Below, one piece after another: positions 1-11,382 of a stretch of DNA of 64,000 nt. Both the position numbers and the translations under genes were made by a program. Source of the stretch: Amanita rubescens. Taxonomy: Eukaryota; Basidiomycota; Agaricomycetes; Agaricales; Amanitaceae. Under the pieces are notes generated by a model. The model was not told the DNA's origin, searched no databases, and saw only the letters and a program-made list of their open reading frames with translations. The stretch is from positions 806,001-870,000 of the forward strand of contig WION01000002.1 in NCBI GenBank assembly GCA_015039365.1, written 5' to 3'. Each line of letters starts with the position of its first letter. Positions within the stretch are counted from its first letter, which is position 1.

Positions 1-2
1 TT

Positions 3-533
3 GTGCCGTTCAGCGATGCCGTAGCTGTCCTTGTCGTGCCTCCGCTCAACAAGAACCCGGTGACTGGGCAAACGCCAGAGCCTTCCATGTCTGCGTTCCC
101 AATACCAAGCAACATGAAACCACGGAACGACCTACCGCCGCTTTCTTCGTTGCTTCTATCGCGTAATGAACCCGATTGTCTTGTTGCTGGTATTCTTCCT
201 GATCTCATATCTACATATCGAATACCCCTTTACAATGGCCTGGCTTTATTCCCTAACGAACACCAACGTGCCGCTTTGCATGCCTTGCTACTCCGGATTC
301 TTGCGGCTGAAAGAAGATTATACCAATCAACTATAGATGCAAAGGGAAATGACTTTGAAGGGAAAGGCCATGCACTTGGTGACGAAAAGCATAGTCATGC
401 ATTCCTCTTATCATCAAATAGTAACTTAATACGACGCGGAGACGTATCCGCCGTCGCCATCGCTTTGTGGAGGATCAGGATGTTTGAAGGGAATCTAGGG
501 GATGGCTGCACTTGGACTAGTACCTTTGAATAA
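3..533 (+). CDS. C-terminal part of an unrecognised protein (cut by window edge)
   Basis: The frame is open from the left edge to a TAA at 531-533, giving about 176 residues. It begins with GTG rather than a credible ATG, so the true start lies outside the window or in an upstream exon. The first third is rich in Pro and Asn. The rest contains a helical, Leu/Ala/Arg-rich stretch (NEHQRAALHALLLRILAAE) and a His/Glu-rich loop. No signal peptide or membrane segment is visible. I do not recognise the family. It runs tail to tail into the beta1 proteasome gene, whose stop is only 47 bp away. It could be a last exon or an unspliced fragment. Confidence 0.4.
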   Translation: MPFSDAVAVLVVPPLNKNPVTGQTPEPSMSAFPIPSNMKPRNDLPPLSSLLLSRNEPDCLVAGILPDLISTYRIPLYNGLALFPNEHQRAALHALLLRILAAERRLYQSTIDAKGNDFEGKGHALGDEKHSHAFLLSSNSNLIRRGDVSAVAIALWRIRMFEGNLGDGCTWTSTFE

Positions 534-579
534 TAACGCACATGTCCCTACTCGTACAAAACTACTGGCTCCTATTATT

Positions 580-1558
580 TTATGCTTCTACGGCCATCGG
601 TACAACATTGTCTCCCTTTACTAGCTTTGTGGTACCTGGCACATCCCGCCCTTCCCAGAATTTCGGCAGTTGATCTCCGGGAACGAAAAGTCGTTCTACT
701 CCGTCCTCTGTTATTACACACATACGAATAACACCACCAGAGGAACCATCTCGAGACATGGCTAAAGCCAATGCTATAAGGACATTAATATTTGCCAGGG
801 CTTTGCTTAGGAATGGCGTACTGTTCTTGACGAATTCTACAGTCTCGTCTCGCCCCCAATTATCTCTGAATGTCGCATCGCAGTAACCGTAGACGTATGT
901 AGATCCGGAGCCTTGTGCAATCGTTATCACCACAAACATTGTGCTAGACGTCTCAATACTTACCTCCAATAGCCCATGGTTGGCGGAACATCCCACCACC
1001 CAAGGGGATATTATACACAGATGGGCCTGCATCTTTGTCCCATCCTGCAACAATGATGCCCGCACTCAGGGCGTCCTTATTCTCGTAGCAGAGCTTCTGG
1101 AACAGTGCAGTTGCAATGCGAACGGAAGGAGGTTCCCCTGCAGTTTGGCTAGGATTTGGGGTGTAAGGATAGCGTCCAAGTGTACTGAAAAGAACGTACC
1201 TGTACATCTGCAGATAGTAGTGTACGATATCTGCAATAGCTTGCGTGTCCGCGGCAGACCCAGAGCGGCAGCAGTAGATTCGGTCGTGGATGTGCGTCAG
1301 CTTATCTGTTACACGGTTTGCCTAACACTCCATGTTATCAAAGGGTAGATATAGTTCAAAAGGCGTAATCGTACAATGTAACTTCCTGTTGTCGTTCGAC
1401 TGTCTGCACCAATGATGACACCGTCCTTGAACTGGACGGCCATAATTGAGGTCTGGCAGTAAACATGAGCACTCTGTATCTTGAATAGTGAAATGGATAA
1501 ATACGCCGAGGTTGACTTCGCCGCTCTTGAGGTGCTGGATTTCATTGTGGACGTTCAT
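580..1558 (-). CDS. PRE3: 20S proteasome subunit beta1 (caspase-like, N-terminal threonine peptidase)
   Basis: Six exons: 1505..1558, 1375..1452, 1200..1321, 964..1148, 822..911, 580..773 (complement), giving 240 aa. The short propeptide (MNVHNEIQ...LG) is followed by TSIMAV, so the catalytic Thr1 is the first codon of exon 2. [31 protein letters not shown] and [10 protein letters not shown] are beta1 hallmarks (yeast Pre3, human PSMB6). In the 20S core this subunit supplies the caspase-like activity. Exon 4 uses the upstream acceptor (CCTAG) because the nearer CTGCAG breaks frame. The start is fixed by similarity to yeast Pre3 rather than by the longer upstream frame. The C-terminus is about 25 residues longer than in yeast. 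It is divergent from RPN12, with 49 bp between start codons. Confidence 0.95.
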
Positions 1559-1607
1559 GATTGAGGTAATCAGATGCGATGACGCGTCGCGTCGCCACAT
1601 AATACTA
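1559..1607. promoter_or_regulatory. Shared 49-bp upstream region of PRE3 and RPN12
   Basis: Only 49 bp separate the two start codons, so both promoters must overlap each other or the opposite gene's 5' end. The segment contains a GC-rich core with ACGCGTC at 1582-1588 followed directly by a second CGTCG. The same 7-mer occurs in the PRE10/NUP82 spacer at 3809-3815. No TATA box is visible. Co-regulation is an inference from the geometry. Confidence 0.6.
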
Positions 1608-2662
1608 ATGTCTCCCTCTAACCTCAACGCCCTTTACAACGATCTCCAGCGTTCTTTCAACGCAAAACCATGTAACATCAAGAAATGTGGTGACTTGCTT
1701 GCCCAGCTTAAGGTTTCTTCAATACCGGTTATCTGCTTCACATTGCGAAAGGCTCATAAAATCTTTAGATTGCACTTATTGAAGTAGGATTACTTCTACC
1801 GCAAGGGGAGAAGAACTTGAATGACCTTGTTATCGCCCGTAAGTTCCCTTGAGCTCCTATTATCTGTTATTCATTCGTTCGCAGGTGATATCCTAGAAAT
1901 TGCCGCGTTCTGGAGCATACGTGCGCAAGATGTGCCGTCGTTTGACCGGTATTTCTCCCTGCTACAGACTTTCTACACCGACTATGGGTTTGTAAGCCTC
2001 ATACTGGTCGAGTATACATGTTTAATCCACTTCTTATTAGCTCAGTGTTGCCTCCTTCAAAGCGTGAACTGCCTATTCGTGGACTGAATTTAATCCGGCT
2101 TTTGACACAGAATCGCATCGCTGATTTCCATACTACCCTTGAAAGCCTTCCAATCCGCGCCGATGCCATAGCAGACAATCCATACATCAGCCACCCGGTT
2201 AATCTTGAACGGTGGTTGATGGAGGGAAGTTATAGTAAAGTATGGAATGCTCACGAGGAAGCACCAGCAGAAGAATACAAGTTTTTCGTAGATAGCCTGA
2301 TGGGTACTATCAGGTACTGTTTTCTCGTATATGGATAGCCATTAATTGACACTTGCGATAGAAATGAAATTGCAAGTTGCGAAGAGGCAGCCTACGAAAG
2401 CTTGCCATTAAAGGACGCAGCAACTTTATTATTCTTCTCGAACCAATCTGAGCTGTTGAAATTTGCGGAACAAGTTAGGCCTCGTTTTTAACATGGTGAC
2501 CTGCATCCTCAATTTTTTTTATTACAGCGAGGTTGGCAAGTTAATCTGTCGGCATCTTCGATTACATTTTCTAAGAAAGAGGAAGAGAAGCTGGAGATAC
2601 CAAAAGAAAAGTTGATATCTGCTTCCTTGAGTTATGCTAGAGAACTAGAGCAGATAGTTTAG
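1608..2662 (+). CDS. RPN12: 26S proteasome regulatory (19S lid) subunit Rpn12
   Basis: Six exons: 1608..1712, 1769..1838, 1885..1987, 2041..2313, 2362..2473, 2528..2662, giving 265 aa. Conserved blocks across the protein match yeast Rpn12 / human PSMD8: GDILEIAAFWSI, LLTQNRIADFHTTLESLP, HPVNLERWLMEGSYSKVW, the PCI-type region, and the C-terminal ARELEQIV. Rpn12 joins last and locks the lid of the 19S regulatory particle, which recognises and deubiquitinates substrates. The start ATG gives the family's usual N-terminus (short helix, then KCGDLLAQLK). All intron phases close. It converges on PRE10, with 66 bp between stops. Confidence 0.95.
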
Positions 2663-2728
2663 AAGAGTTTTGGGTCTAATTTGTATAAAATACATTTATT
2701 AGGTTGTGCGACACAAGATAACCGATGA

Positions 2729-3772
2729 TCAACCGAACACTTCGATGGCTGCCTTTGCAGCAGCCTCTACTTCTTGCTGCAACTCTTTCGGTACAGGCAT
2801 ATGCACCCCACCCGTCTCGTCTCCGATCCAAGACATCTCCAGTTCAAATTCCTTCTCCTTTGCGTCTTCATGAACGAGGTATATGCTAAGTTACTTTAGT
2901 CAAGTTAAGCCTCACTATATCTGGCAAACACACATTCTGGCCGCTTCTTTCACCGCTTGGCGTGTTGTCATTTCATCGAGTTGAAGTTTTTCTAGCTCCG
3001 TTTTCGCCAGTTGACGACCTTTACCCACAGCAGCGCCACGGTAGCCCTGTCAATTCAATCAACTACGGTCCCATATCACAATGCGAGACCATATACGGAC
3101 GAAGAACACTCCACTGGGTTCGATGACGTATAGTTGTGGTCCATCCTTATCAACTGCACCGAGGATCGTACTTATTCCGAAAGGTCGGACAGATGAGTAC
3201 AGCGTGTAGGCTTGTACGTATAGACCTAGGCGATCTGTGATTGCCTTACTTTACATTAGCACCATTAACCGATTCAAAACATGCCAACATACCTTGAGAG
3301 TGGGAGGGGAATTGTACATATCACGATGATTTGAAGCCTCATCCCGAGCTCGATTCGCTATGTGACGTCCGTCAGCCAGGAGGCCCGATGTCGCCTGGAC
3401 ATTTCTCTGATTGGAATTTATTTACAATGACTGATCTTTACTTACCATGCCAACATGTTGGTCAATCATCTGTATTCTTCGATTAGCGGCTGGTACTAGC
3501 AGCTTCGAGTGTACTAGCTTTTCAACGGCAAGGACAACACCATCCTTGACTCGCAATCCAATGGCAGTTCTAGTATATCAGTTAGACATGAGAAAGAAGG
3601 AGTGATTGTGTTCTGACCCAGAATTCTCGACCGCTTTGGAAGCATATTCTACCTGTACGATATGATCAGTTACGGTGAGACATAACGGGTGTGTAATATG
3701 GACCTGAAAAATGCGGCCGTCTGGGGAATACGTGCTAGCTGAGAGATCATAACCAGTACCGATGGAAGTCAT
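2729..3772 (-). CDS. PRE10: 20S proteasome subunit alpha7 (PSMA3/Pre10 type)
   Basis: Seven exons: 3704..3772, 3618..3652, 3446..3569, 3293..3394, 3101..3244, 2934..3046, 2729..2885 (complement), giving 247 aa. The N-terminus [11 protein letters not shown] and the alpha signature [15 protein letters not shown] identify alpha7. [18 protein letters not shown] and [20 protein letters not shown] also match. Alpha subunits form the gated outer ring. An in-frame codon lies 30 nt upstream, but MTSIGTGYD is the conserved start. The C-terminus is short and lacks the long acidic tail of yeast Pre10. Exon 5 uses an AAG acceptor (3245) because the nearer CACAG would create a stop. It is divergent from the nucleoporin gene with 89 bp between. 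Confidence 0.95.
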
Positions 3773-3861
3773 GTTGTGAGGTAGGAGAGTGAGGACGCGC
3801 AAGCCAGAACGCGTCAGTACAGCGTGGGAATCCTGGCGCGCCCCATTCTGTCCTCGACGCC
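3773..3861. promoter_or_regulatory. Shared 89-bp upstream region of PRE10 and the NUP82-like gene
   Basis: A GC-rich divergent spacer with ACGCGTC at 3809-3815 (the 7-mer also found between PRE3 and RPN12) and a GGCGCGCC palindrome near 3836. No TATA-like element is visible. A bidirectional promoter is inferred from spacing only. Confidence 0.5.
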
Positions 3862-6788
3862 ATGGACAGCGACAACGACTGGTCCGCTATTCTTAATGAT
3901 CATCCAATATTCTCATTACCCAGCTCATCTTCGGGTCAGAATGACACGCTCAAGTCTTCCTTGGAGCTCTCCTCGAACACCTTGCCTGACTTCACTTCCA
4001 TCGGCGAGGAGAATCTGACACCTTCAGGCCGTCGCCAGGTCATGTTGCTCAAGGCTGCAGATCTGATACTCGCTGTGGGCAAGGAAATTCGTATGGCCTC
4101 TCTAGGTGACGCACGACTCAACCCAGCTTTGCGCAAGACTTATAAAGCACGTCCTTCGTTGCCACAGGTCCTACAGAGCTGACCTCTCGTTCCAGACCTT
4201 GCATACTCCAAACATCCAATTCCAGATTCACCAAATTGCCCTTAATCCAAGTGGCAAACTGTTGGCGGTTGCGGGCGCACATCAGGTCGCCGTCATTGTC
4301 TTACCCCGGTCGACCTTTGCAAGATTGGTGCCGGATGCGATAGACTGCAAGTAGGGAGTATGATTCATCACATTTTCCGTTATTTATCCATCTTAGATCT
4401 GTGCAGGTGGGACAGTACTACCACGCGTCCGATGGCGCAGCACCTATAGCGAAAGTTGATTGGCACCCATGGGGAGAAGCTGGTTCAACTTTATTGGTAA
4501 TGACGGTGGACGGAAAGCTGCGGTATGTGCTATTTTGCGTCTGTCTCGACTTGACCTCATTTCAACATGCAGCGAGTACGATATTTCCATCGACACGGAA
4601 GAACCGCAGCAAGTAATGTCCTTTATGCCGGAAAGGAAGTCAAAGTCTTTCCAGGCTGAGGACCCTTCTGAGCGCGAAGTTGTCTCATTTACGTTGGGCA
4701 AGGGCGTGGCAGATTGGGGACCTTTAACTGTATACGCGCTTACAAGATCTGGCGACATTTATTCAATATGTCCCTATATGCCAGAAAATACGTGAGTATC
4801 CGTGTCTTCTAGCATAAGCAGACTCATTTCAGGTGTATTAGGTCAATCCCATCATCTTACGTACACTCCTTGGAATGCTTTATTTCGGCCAAGAGGGAAT
4901 ACTTGGCTCACAGTGAATCTTCTTCAAAGGACTTGTCAATGCTATACGATGTTCAACATAAATATGTCTCTGCCTTGCTCAAGCAACTTCCACCCGGCTC
5001 TGTCGTTCCTGGACTTTCCCGCTCTGTTCTGGTCCACCCACCTTCCGTTGTTAAAGCAGAACTTGCTAGACAAGGACCATTCTTATTGCAACCATCGCCG
5101 TGCATGTTAGATGGAAGTGAAGGTGGAGATGCCACAGACATAACCTATCGCACATTCGGTCTTAACCATGACGAGCTGGAAGGGGAAGGTGACCCAATGC
5201 ATCTGGGAGCAGTTCTAGTAGCATACCAAGATGGCCGAGTCGATGTATGTCTGGACCTTGAAAAAGTTGAGGCGAGATGGGAAAACCGACAGGTAAGTTT
5301 TGTGTTCGGTGGTATCTTAATACTGACGGCAGGCATGGTTTAAGCTGTCAAGCCAAGGTTTGCCCATGCTCGCAATCTACGAAAACATAGATTTGGGTCT
5401 TGTTGCGCTGCTGAAACAAACGTCTGATACAGGAAGGGAATTGGAGTTACTTCAAGGCAGTCATCCTTTGTTCTATGCTGATCCCATACACGACGACACT
5501 GTATATGTCTACCACGCCTTTGGCGTTCATTCTCTTCACCTTGGCCCGGTTTTCAAAGACCTGATATCTGCTCTGCGGATTGAAGGAGAGGATGAACGGT
5601 CCCTTCATGCAACACTCGAAAGCTCAACTTGTACAACTGTGCAGCCAATATTGTCTACATATTCGGTAGAGAAAAAGTGGGTTTTTCTATTTACATTATT
5701 GAATGCACTCAAATGCCAGAATTAGGTGCTCGAATCCCGTGGTTGCAGTCGCTATCCCAAACGATGTGTATTTGACTTACACCATCTTCATTTTGACATC
5801 CGCTATGCGAATAACGACGTTCCCTCTCACTTTACAAGACGAATCCCCACGTAATCGACAGGAATCTCCGGTTCCGGAAGATGATTCGGCAGGCACAGTT
5901 TTCCTACCTATAGAAGGACCCGCTGCATATATATCATTATTGGGTAACGAGCCATACAAGCCACCAGACATTTTAATGCACCCATCCGGACTTCCTCCAA
6001 GCCCTCGTCTATCACTTCCTGGATCCACAACGAAGGAGTTTGTGCTCACGCCTGGTACTCTGCGATTCATCGGTTCAACAGTCGGAAAGTTGAGCTCTCA
6101 AATACACGAAGTTCAATTAGCCTACAAGACCACAGAAGCGCGTGCAATGCTTCAACAGCAGGAATTAAAGCGTCAGGTTGAAAAATGTCACGAGATCGGC
6201 CGATCTGTCGATAGCATGAGAGAGGGTTGCGTAGAACGTATATTGAAACGCATCAAAGCCATTGAGGAGAGGCAGAAAACTATGCTCGGGAGACTGGACA
6301 GGACCCTGCAAGCTTTAATGGAGAAGGCATGCCCTGAGCTCAGCGAACACGAAATGAAATGGTTTGACGAGCTTAAACGGATGAAGAGAGAGGTTTCTAA
6401 TTCGGGTAGATATGATGAAAGGTCTTTACAAGCTCGGACTAAACTGGTAGGTGATCAATGTTGTGGTGGTGGTTGAACTTCTGTGCTTATTTGTCCTCAG
6501 TTGGAAAGAGAGTTTACACGTCTGATGCCTAGTTTGAAGGCGTTGACTGAAAAAGAAAGGCGCCATAAAGAGAGACTTTCGGAGAACAATCAGCTAGGTG
6601 CATCACAGGCTTTTGAGCTTGGAGAGCGTTCAAACTTCGAGTAAGTCTGCAAACATTTCATAAGCGCGCGCTAATATTGTTCACTATGAAGGCGAGCAAG
6701 AATTAGCGGACTCGAAGCAGAACTCATTCAACTAGCATCCAAGTTGGATCTGAATTTGGAGAGACCACCCGCGACGAGTAATACGTAA
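3862..6788 (+). CDS. NUP82: Nup82/Nup88-family nucleoporin (beta-propeller plus coiled coil)
   Basis: Nine exons: 3862..4146, 4196..4350, 4397..4522, 4573..4791, 4842..5292, 5333..5676, 5726..6446, 6501..6640, 6692..6788, giving 845 aa. The N-terminal half carries propeller-like repeats ([39 protein letters not shown]). The last 250 residues are helical coiled coil, with heptads around [21 protein letters not shown] and [17 protein letters not shown]. This is the Nup82/Nup88 architecture, which acts on the cytoplasmic face of the nuclear pore in mRNA export. Intron 1 does not fit a normal GT donor: a GC donor at 4147 gives a clean join, and a 28-nt GT-AG intron (4168-4195) is the alternative. 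Confidence 0.85.
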
Positions 6789-6928
6789 TGAGACAAACAC
6801 GAGTGTTTTTTGTTGTAACTTTAGTGGATCATGAAATGTCATCTGATTGTGAGCGACTTCGTTACAAGTTAACGGCGGTCGGTATAGATTAAGGCATGAT
6901 ACAGTCGTACATACAAAATGGATATCAA

Positions 6929-8594
6929 TTACATGAAGGCTAGCTCCTCTCGGCTAATCGAACCGTCTCTTATGCTGCTGGTCCCTGTCCTTGGCATGCT
7001 AGCTTTGCGCCGACGACCCTCCCATGTGTTAGCCGCATGCGAGTAACGTTCACGCGATGCGTCAACGTCATAATCGGATACAGAATCGTCCCGTCGGTCT
7101 TGTGCATGCGCGTTGACGAGAAGAAGATGCTATCATTGAATGAGGGGGTGGAGTTGAGCGCAAGACATAAATATAAACATACCTTTGCAGGAGATAGGCC
7201 TATTATATTTAAACTACTGGTTGTTGTCTGTAAGCTAGGAATGTCTCGACCTCCATTGGAGATCAGCGCGCCGCCACGTCTTCTTCCGATAGATTCGGGG
7301 GAGGTAATTCGAGGGGTATCCGTGCCGTTTACTGATTCTTCATCGTTTTCCCTGTTATTTGGAGCCCATGCAATCACGAAGACTCCGACGAAAGTCGTGG
7401 CTACACCATAAAGAAATGCGACGGTCTGATGGAAGGTAGCTTTCTCGAAATCGCCATACAATATAGCGGAGCCTATGATTGCTGAAAGGGTGAACAAGAC
7501 AAATTGAGTGGGTACCACCACCTATACGTCGAATGTTAGTTTGACTGCGCGGGAAGGGAATTGTAAGGAAAAGTACTTTGCTATCGAATCGCATTAACGC
7601 TCTGTTAAGGTATTTAATTTGTCCAACACCGGTTGCTACTAAAACCTAAGGATGTGTTGGACGCGTTGCCTGTATGTCACGGATGCCCAACTTACAAACA
7701 AAACTGGGTATGTGATCCATTGCGTAAAAATATTTAACCATTTGGTGGCAAGAAGAGTTGATATAGCTTTGGTGGACAGTACAGTAAATCCACCTGAAGC
7801 AGATTAAGCGGCAACACGTTGGCAAAGGCTGTCGACTTACCAAAAAGGGCACACAAACCGACGTCCACGAACACCCACGTTTGACCTACTTTACCATGCG
7901 AAAGGGTGGCTAGTACCGATGCCCCACCGGCATAGATGGCAGAGTAGACGATAAAGGGTAGCTTTGTAACTGCGTGGATAAGGGTTTCGGGGTCCATTTG
8001 AGATTCCGAGCCATTGGACGCCAGAACGACTGTAACTGCTCCAATGATAGCGAGAGCAATACCCAGAAGATCACGCTTGCAAATGAGGGATAAGCAACCG
8101 AATAATATATCGGAAAGATGATTACATTTTTGAATTGTTCTCCGAGCATGCAGGGTGCAAAGATACAGTTTGACATGAGGGCAAACTGTGAAAGAATAAG
8201 GAGATTGTTTCAAAGAGAGGATATATTATTGAATGCACCGTGCCGAGGGGAGCGACTGCGGAAGCGGGGGCGTATGCATATGAGATGAAGTTTCCAGCCT
8301 CACCAATGTTCATGAGGAGAAAACCGGCCCACCTGTGTGAGAGTATGGAGTGAATAAGAGTAAAATAGCGACAGTTTGAACATACCAAAGCTTTGACTTG
8401 AGATAGCGACTTTCCTCGTGTGGGCGCAGTAAGGGAGTGTGGTCATCTTCGTCGTCGTCGATTGGTGAATGAATACGCTTGTGAGCGAGCTTCTGAAGGT
8501 TTAAAGCGAATGAAATAAGGACATTTCCGCAAATTGCGATTAGGATACCAGTCAGCGTTGCGGGTGTGAGCAACGGGAGTACAGTGGAGCCCAT
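6929..8594 (-). CDS. NIPA-type magnesium transporter
   Basis: Eight exons: 8386..8594, 8239..8332, 8126..8185, 8075..7841, 7793..7696, 7645..7577, 7521..7183, 7129..6929 (complement), giving 434 aa. Family features include an N-terminal GILIAICGNVLISFALNLQKLAH helix, NIGEAGNFISYAYAPASAVAPLGT, RDLLGIALAIIGAVTVV, and QIKYLNRALMRFDSK before the last helices. About nine membrane segments are predicted by eye. A 30-residue acidic loop (DDDEDDHTPLL) follows helix 1, and the C-terminal 140 residues are a hydrophilic tail rich in Ser and Arg. NIPA proteins move Mg2+ and some other divalent cations. The start codon lies 48 bp from that of SEC12 on the other strand. Confidence 0.9.
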
Positions 8595-8642
8595 CGCTCG
8601 TCCGAATAAGGAAAGTATCGATCACTTCTCTTTCAATTCCCA
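8595..8642. promoter_or_regulatory. Shared 48-bp upstream region of the NIPA gene and SEC12
   Basis: This is the shortest divergent spacer in the window. It is AT-richer than the proteasome spacers and has no TATA box or repeated motif. The start codons of both flanking genes are well supported by protein conservation, so the spacing is probably real. Confidence 0.5.
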
Positions 8643-10293
8643 ATGCGCGCACGTCATTCACTACACTCCCTCCCAGCCGTTCCAGTCTATTCAGCTGCAT
8701 TTCTTGCTAAAGATTTACTTGCTGTCGGTGGTGGCGGAGGTGTTTCAAAGAGTGGCATCAACAACAAGCTCGTACGTTTTCTCAACTCCTCGCCCCAAGT
8801 CGTATTATTACTTACTCTATGCCAACAGAGACTATATACCGTCAACGATGAACGTTCAATAGCCCTCCTCGATGAATTCCAGCTTCAGAGTGGAGAGGAC
8901 GCACCCATGAGCATGGCCGCTGACACAGAGGTACGAATATCTTGACTCTATCCGGCCACGCCGCTCACCCGTTGCCAGTCCAAAAAAATATTCTGTGGCA
9001 TAAACAGTTCTACAGAAAAAATGAAAATGGGAGAAAACCAGAATTGTCGTGCTCTGGTTGTTAAAGACAACAAGTATGTCGTCCTATAGGGGCCATCTTA
9101 TACTTATCCAATCCAATCCCCATTAGACTTGTGTTAGTGAAGACGCAAGGAACTCTATCAGCTAACGATTCAGAGGACTATCAAGTACGTCTCATCACCA
9201 CGCAGAGAGCTGGTGCTAATTCACCATAAGAAAGTTACTATCCTTTCCCCAGATCGCACCGCACTAGCAGTCGCAGGGAGTCATACCGTGCGTTCTCCAC
9301 TCTTTCGATGACGTGTTACGATATAATTTTATCTGCAGTTGTCTGTTTTGTCGCCCACTACCCTCACACCAATAGCTGAACGGATTCAGACAGACAAGGA
9401 GATCTACGACGCTACATTCTCCAAATCCACGGTAACTAAGTCCTGTTAGATCTTGCAATGATCCACCACTGAGCAGCCTCAGTTCCTAGTTTTAACGACA
9501 CATAACCTCCTTGTCTATGCTATGACTTTCAAAAAAAGGGGGAAAGGTATCTCCCTGGTGCTCAAAAAGACCATCGACGTTCCCGACGTGATAAAAGTGA
9601 CTGCAGAGTGCACATTTCGTGCCGCCAGGTACCCAGACATAATCTCTACACCTCGCCGGTATTAAGTCGTTCCAGATTCCACCCCACCGAAAAGTACCTA
9701 TTTACTGTGTTGAATGGGGTATCGACACGTTCAAAGAAATCAAAAAACACTTCGCGGCAGTCGTTCATCTGTCGCTGGGATACAGAAACATGGACGGTAG
9801 ATAAACACCGCAAAGTCGGAGACCGAGGTGTGACTTGTTTTGACATCAGGTGCATAACCTACCCTCGAATGGTCCTCATTGACGTTAACAATCATCATTA
9901 GCCCCGATGGCCGATTTCTCGCCTTCGGTTCTTCGGATTTGTCAATCGGAATTTTAGATACAAGCACTCTGATAGTATGTGTCATCATTGTCGTTCTTAA
10001 ACAACGCGACCAACAGCCTCTTAGCCTATCGTAACAATCCTCAAGGCCCACGAATTTCCGCCCACAACAATTAAATTTAATCCCACATCCACGCTACTCG
10101 TGACAGGTAGTGCAGACAATTCTATTCGCATCGTTAATGTACCACAATATCCTGGAAGTCCTGGTACGTCTCTATCATCTCTTCCCGAGTACTATCTAAC
10201 ATTGCATTAATAGCATGGGGTATCATCATTTTGATTCTTCTTGCTATCGTTGTCGCTTTGTCGGCCATCGCACTTGGGAAGTATTTGAGTTAG
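8643..10293 (+). CDS. SEC12: Sec12/PREB-type guanine nucleotide exchange factor for Sar1
   Basis: Eleven exons: 8643..8771, 8829..8930, 8979..9073, 9127..9184, 9231..9287, 9339..9431, 9483..9628, 9676..9849, 9902..9974, 10025..10163, 10214..10293, giving 381 aa. The N-terminal VYSAAFLAKDLLAVGGGGG followed by SKSGINNK is the Sec12 K-loop region that binds Sar1. WD-like blades follow (FDISPDGRFLAFGSSDLSIGILD, FNPTSTLLVTGSADNSIRIV). The last 25 residues (WGIIILILLAIVVALSAIALGKYLS) are a single membrane anchor, so the propeller faces the cytosol on the ER, where it starts COPII coat assembly. All eleven junctions keep frame. It converges on TAF9, with 94 bp between stops. Confidence 0.9.
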
Positions 10294-10387
10294 GAGTCAC
10301 GGACGTAATCGGACGCAGTTCTGTAATTTATTCGAGATTCTGTTCATTATTTTACAGCGCTATGCTGCTAATACATGCTACTCTGTT

Positions 10388-11228
10388 CTAGTCATAATCT
10401 TCTTCCTCCACCAGTTTGCGTTTCGTGCCGTTGGTCGTAGTCTGAACCTCTTCCATCGCATCACTTTCCTCCTCTTCCTCATCGCCTCCAGCAAACAAGC
10501 CATCCTCGTCATCACCTATATCGCTTCCTTCTGCTGCGGGCTGTGCTCCCGCAGCGGGTGTAGCGAGTACCTCCATATCCTGAATGGCACTAATTGGGAA
10601 GGGTGCTTCCTCACGAGGCGCTGGTTCTTGCGAAGCAGACGTAGCGGTCGAAGGCGTGCCCGTTACTTGAGCCGGCGGCATCGCAGCTGGCTCCATATCC
10701 GCATCTTCGTCTTCTTCTTCTGATTCAGATTCTTCGATCTCCTCAACCTCCTCGTCGTACAACTTGACATCAGGTGGCGGTTTGTGAGGCACGAGATCAA
10801 AATCGACACAAGTCAGGCATTCCGACGATGGTGGTAGTCGAATGCCAAAGACTTCCGGAACGACGGGAAGTGGAGCCGCGTTGACTTGGTTTGCAAGAGA
10901 AAGTATATACTTTTTGTGAAAACGTCTATCTATTAGCGCGTCAAGTTAGGACAGGGGTACGAACCTCCTTCGGCACTCGACCTCCGAACTCCCAGCCCAC
11001 TCGGGCTTGCACGGAAAGCATCACATCATCTGACTCGATCTTGCCTGCGTGTCCCGCATGCTCTGCGTAAACACTGGCATCTGCCAAGACCTGCGATGTA
11101 TATCTGTGTGAAAATTCAAGAAGTTGATGGAGAACACCAGGCTGCGCATCCTGCACTGAGGGTGTGGAAGCTAGCAAAAGGGCGATTGCGCGGGCAGTCG
11201 GGGGTAAACTGTCTGCAGCGCGGGACAT
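10388..11228 (-). CDS. TAF9: TFIID/SAGA subunit TAF9 (histone fold)
   Basis: Two exons: 10965..11228 and 10388..10909 (complement), giving 261 aa. Residues 1-90 form the TAF9 histone fold (PPTARAIALLLASTP, GVLHQLLEFSHRYTSQVLADASVYAEHAG, SDDVMLSVQARVGWEF), which pairs with TAF6. Next comes the short conserved IRLPPSSECLT segment, then an unusually acidic tail with several runs of Glu/Asp (EEVEEIEESESEEEDEDAD). The tail is much longer than in yeast. It acts in RNA polymerase II pre-initiation and SAGA. It is divergent from ISU1 with 154 bp between. Confidence 0.93.
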
Positions 11229-11382
11229 CTACTACTAGATTGTGTACCGCAACAAACTGTTGCTCTCTGATGTCATTTGTTTGCCTATTCCTACTGGACT
11301 AAAGTCACGTGGGCCCGGTTAAACTCCGCGGCCTCATTACAAACAGGCCAGGCCCCAACATTCTCTTGGGAAGTACACCACG

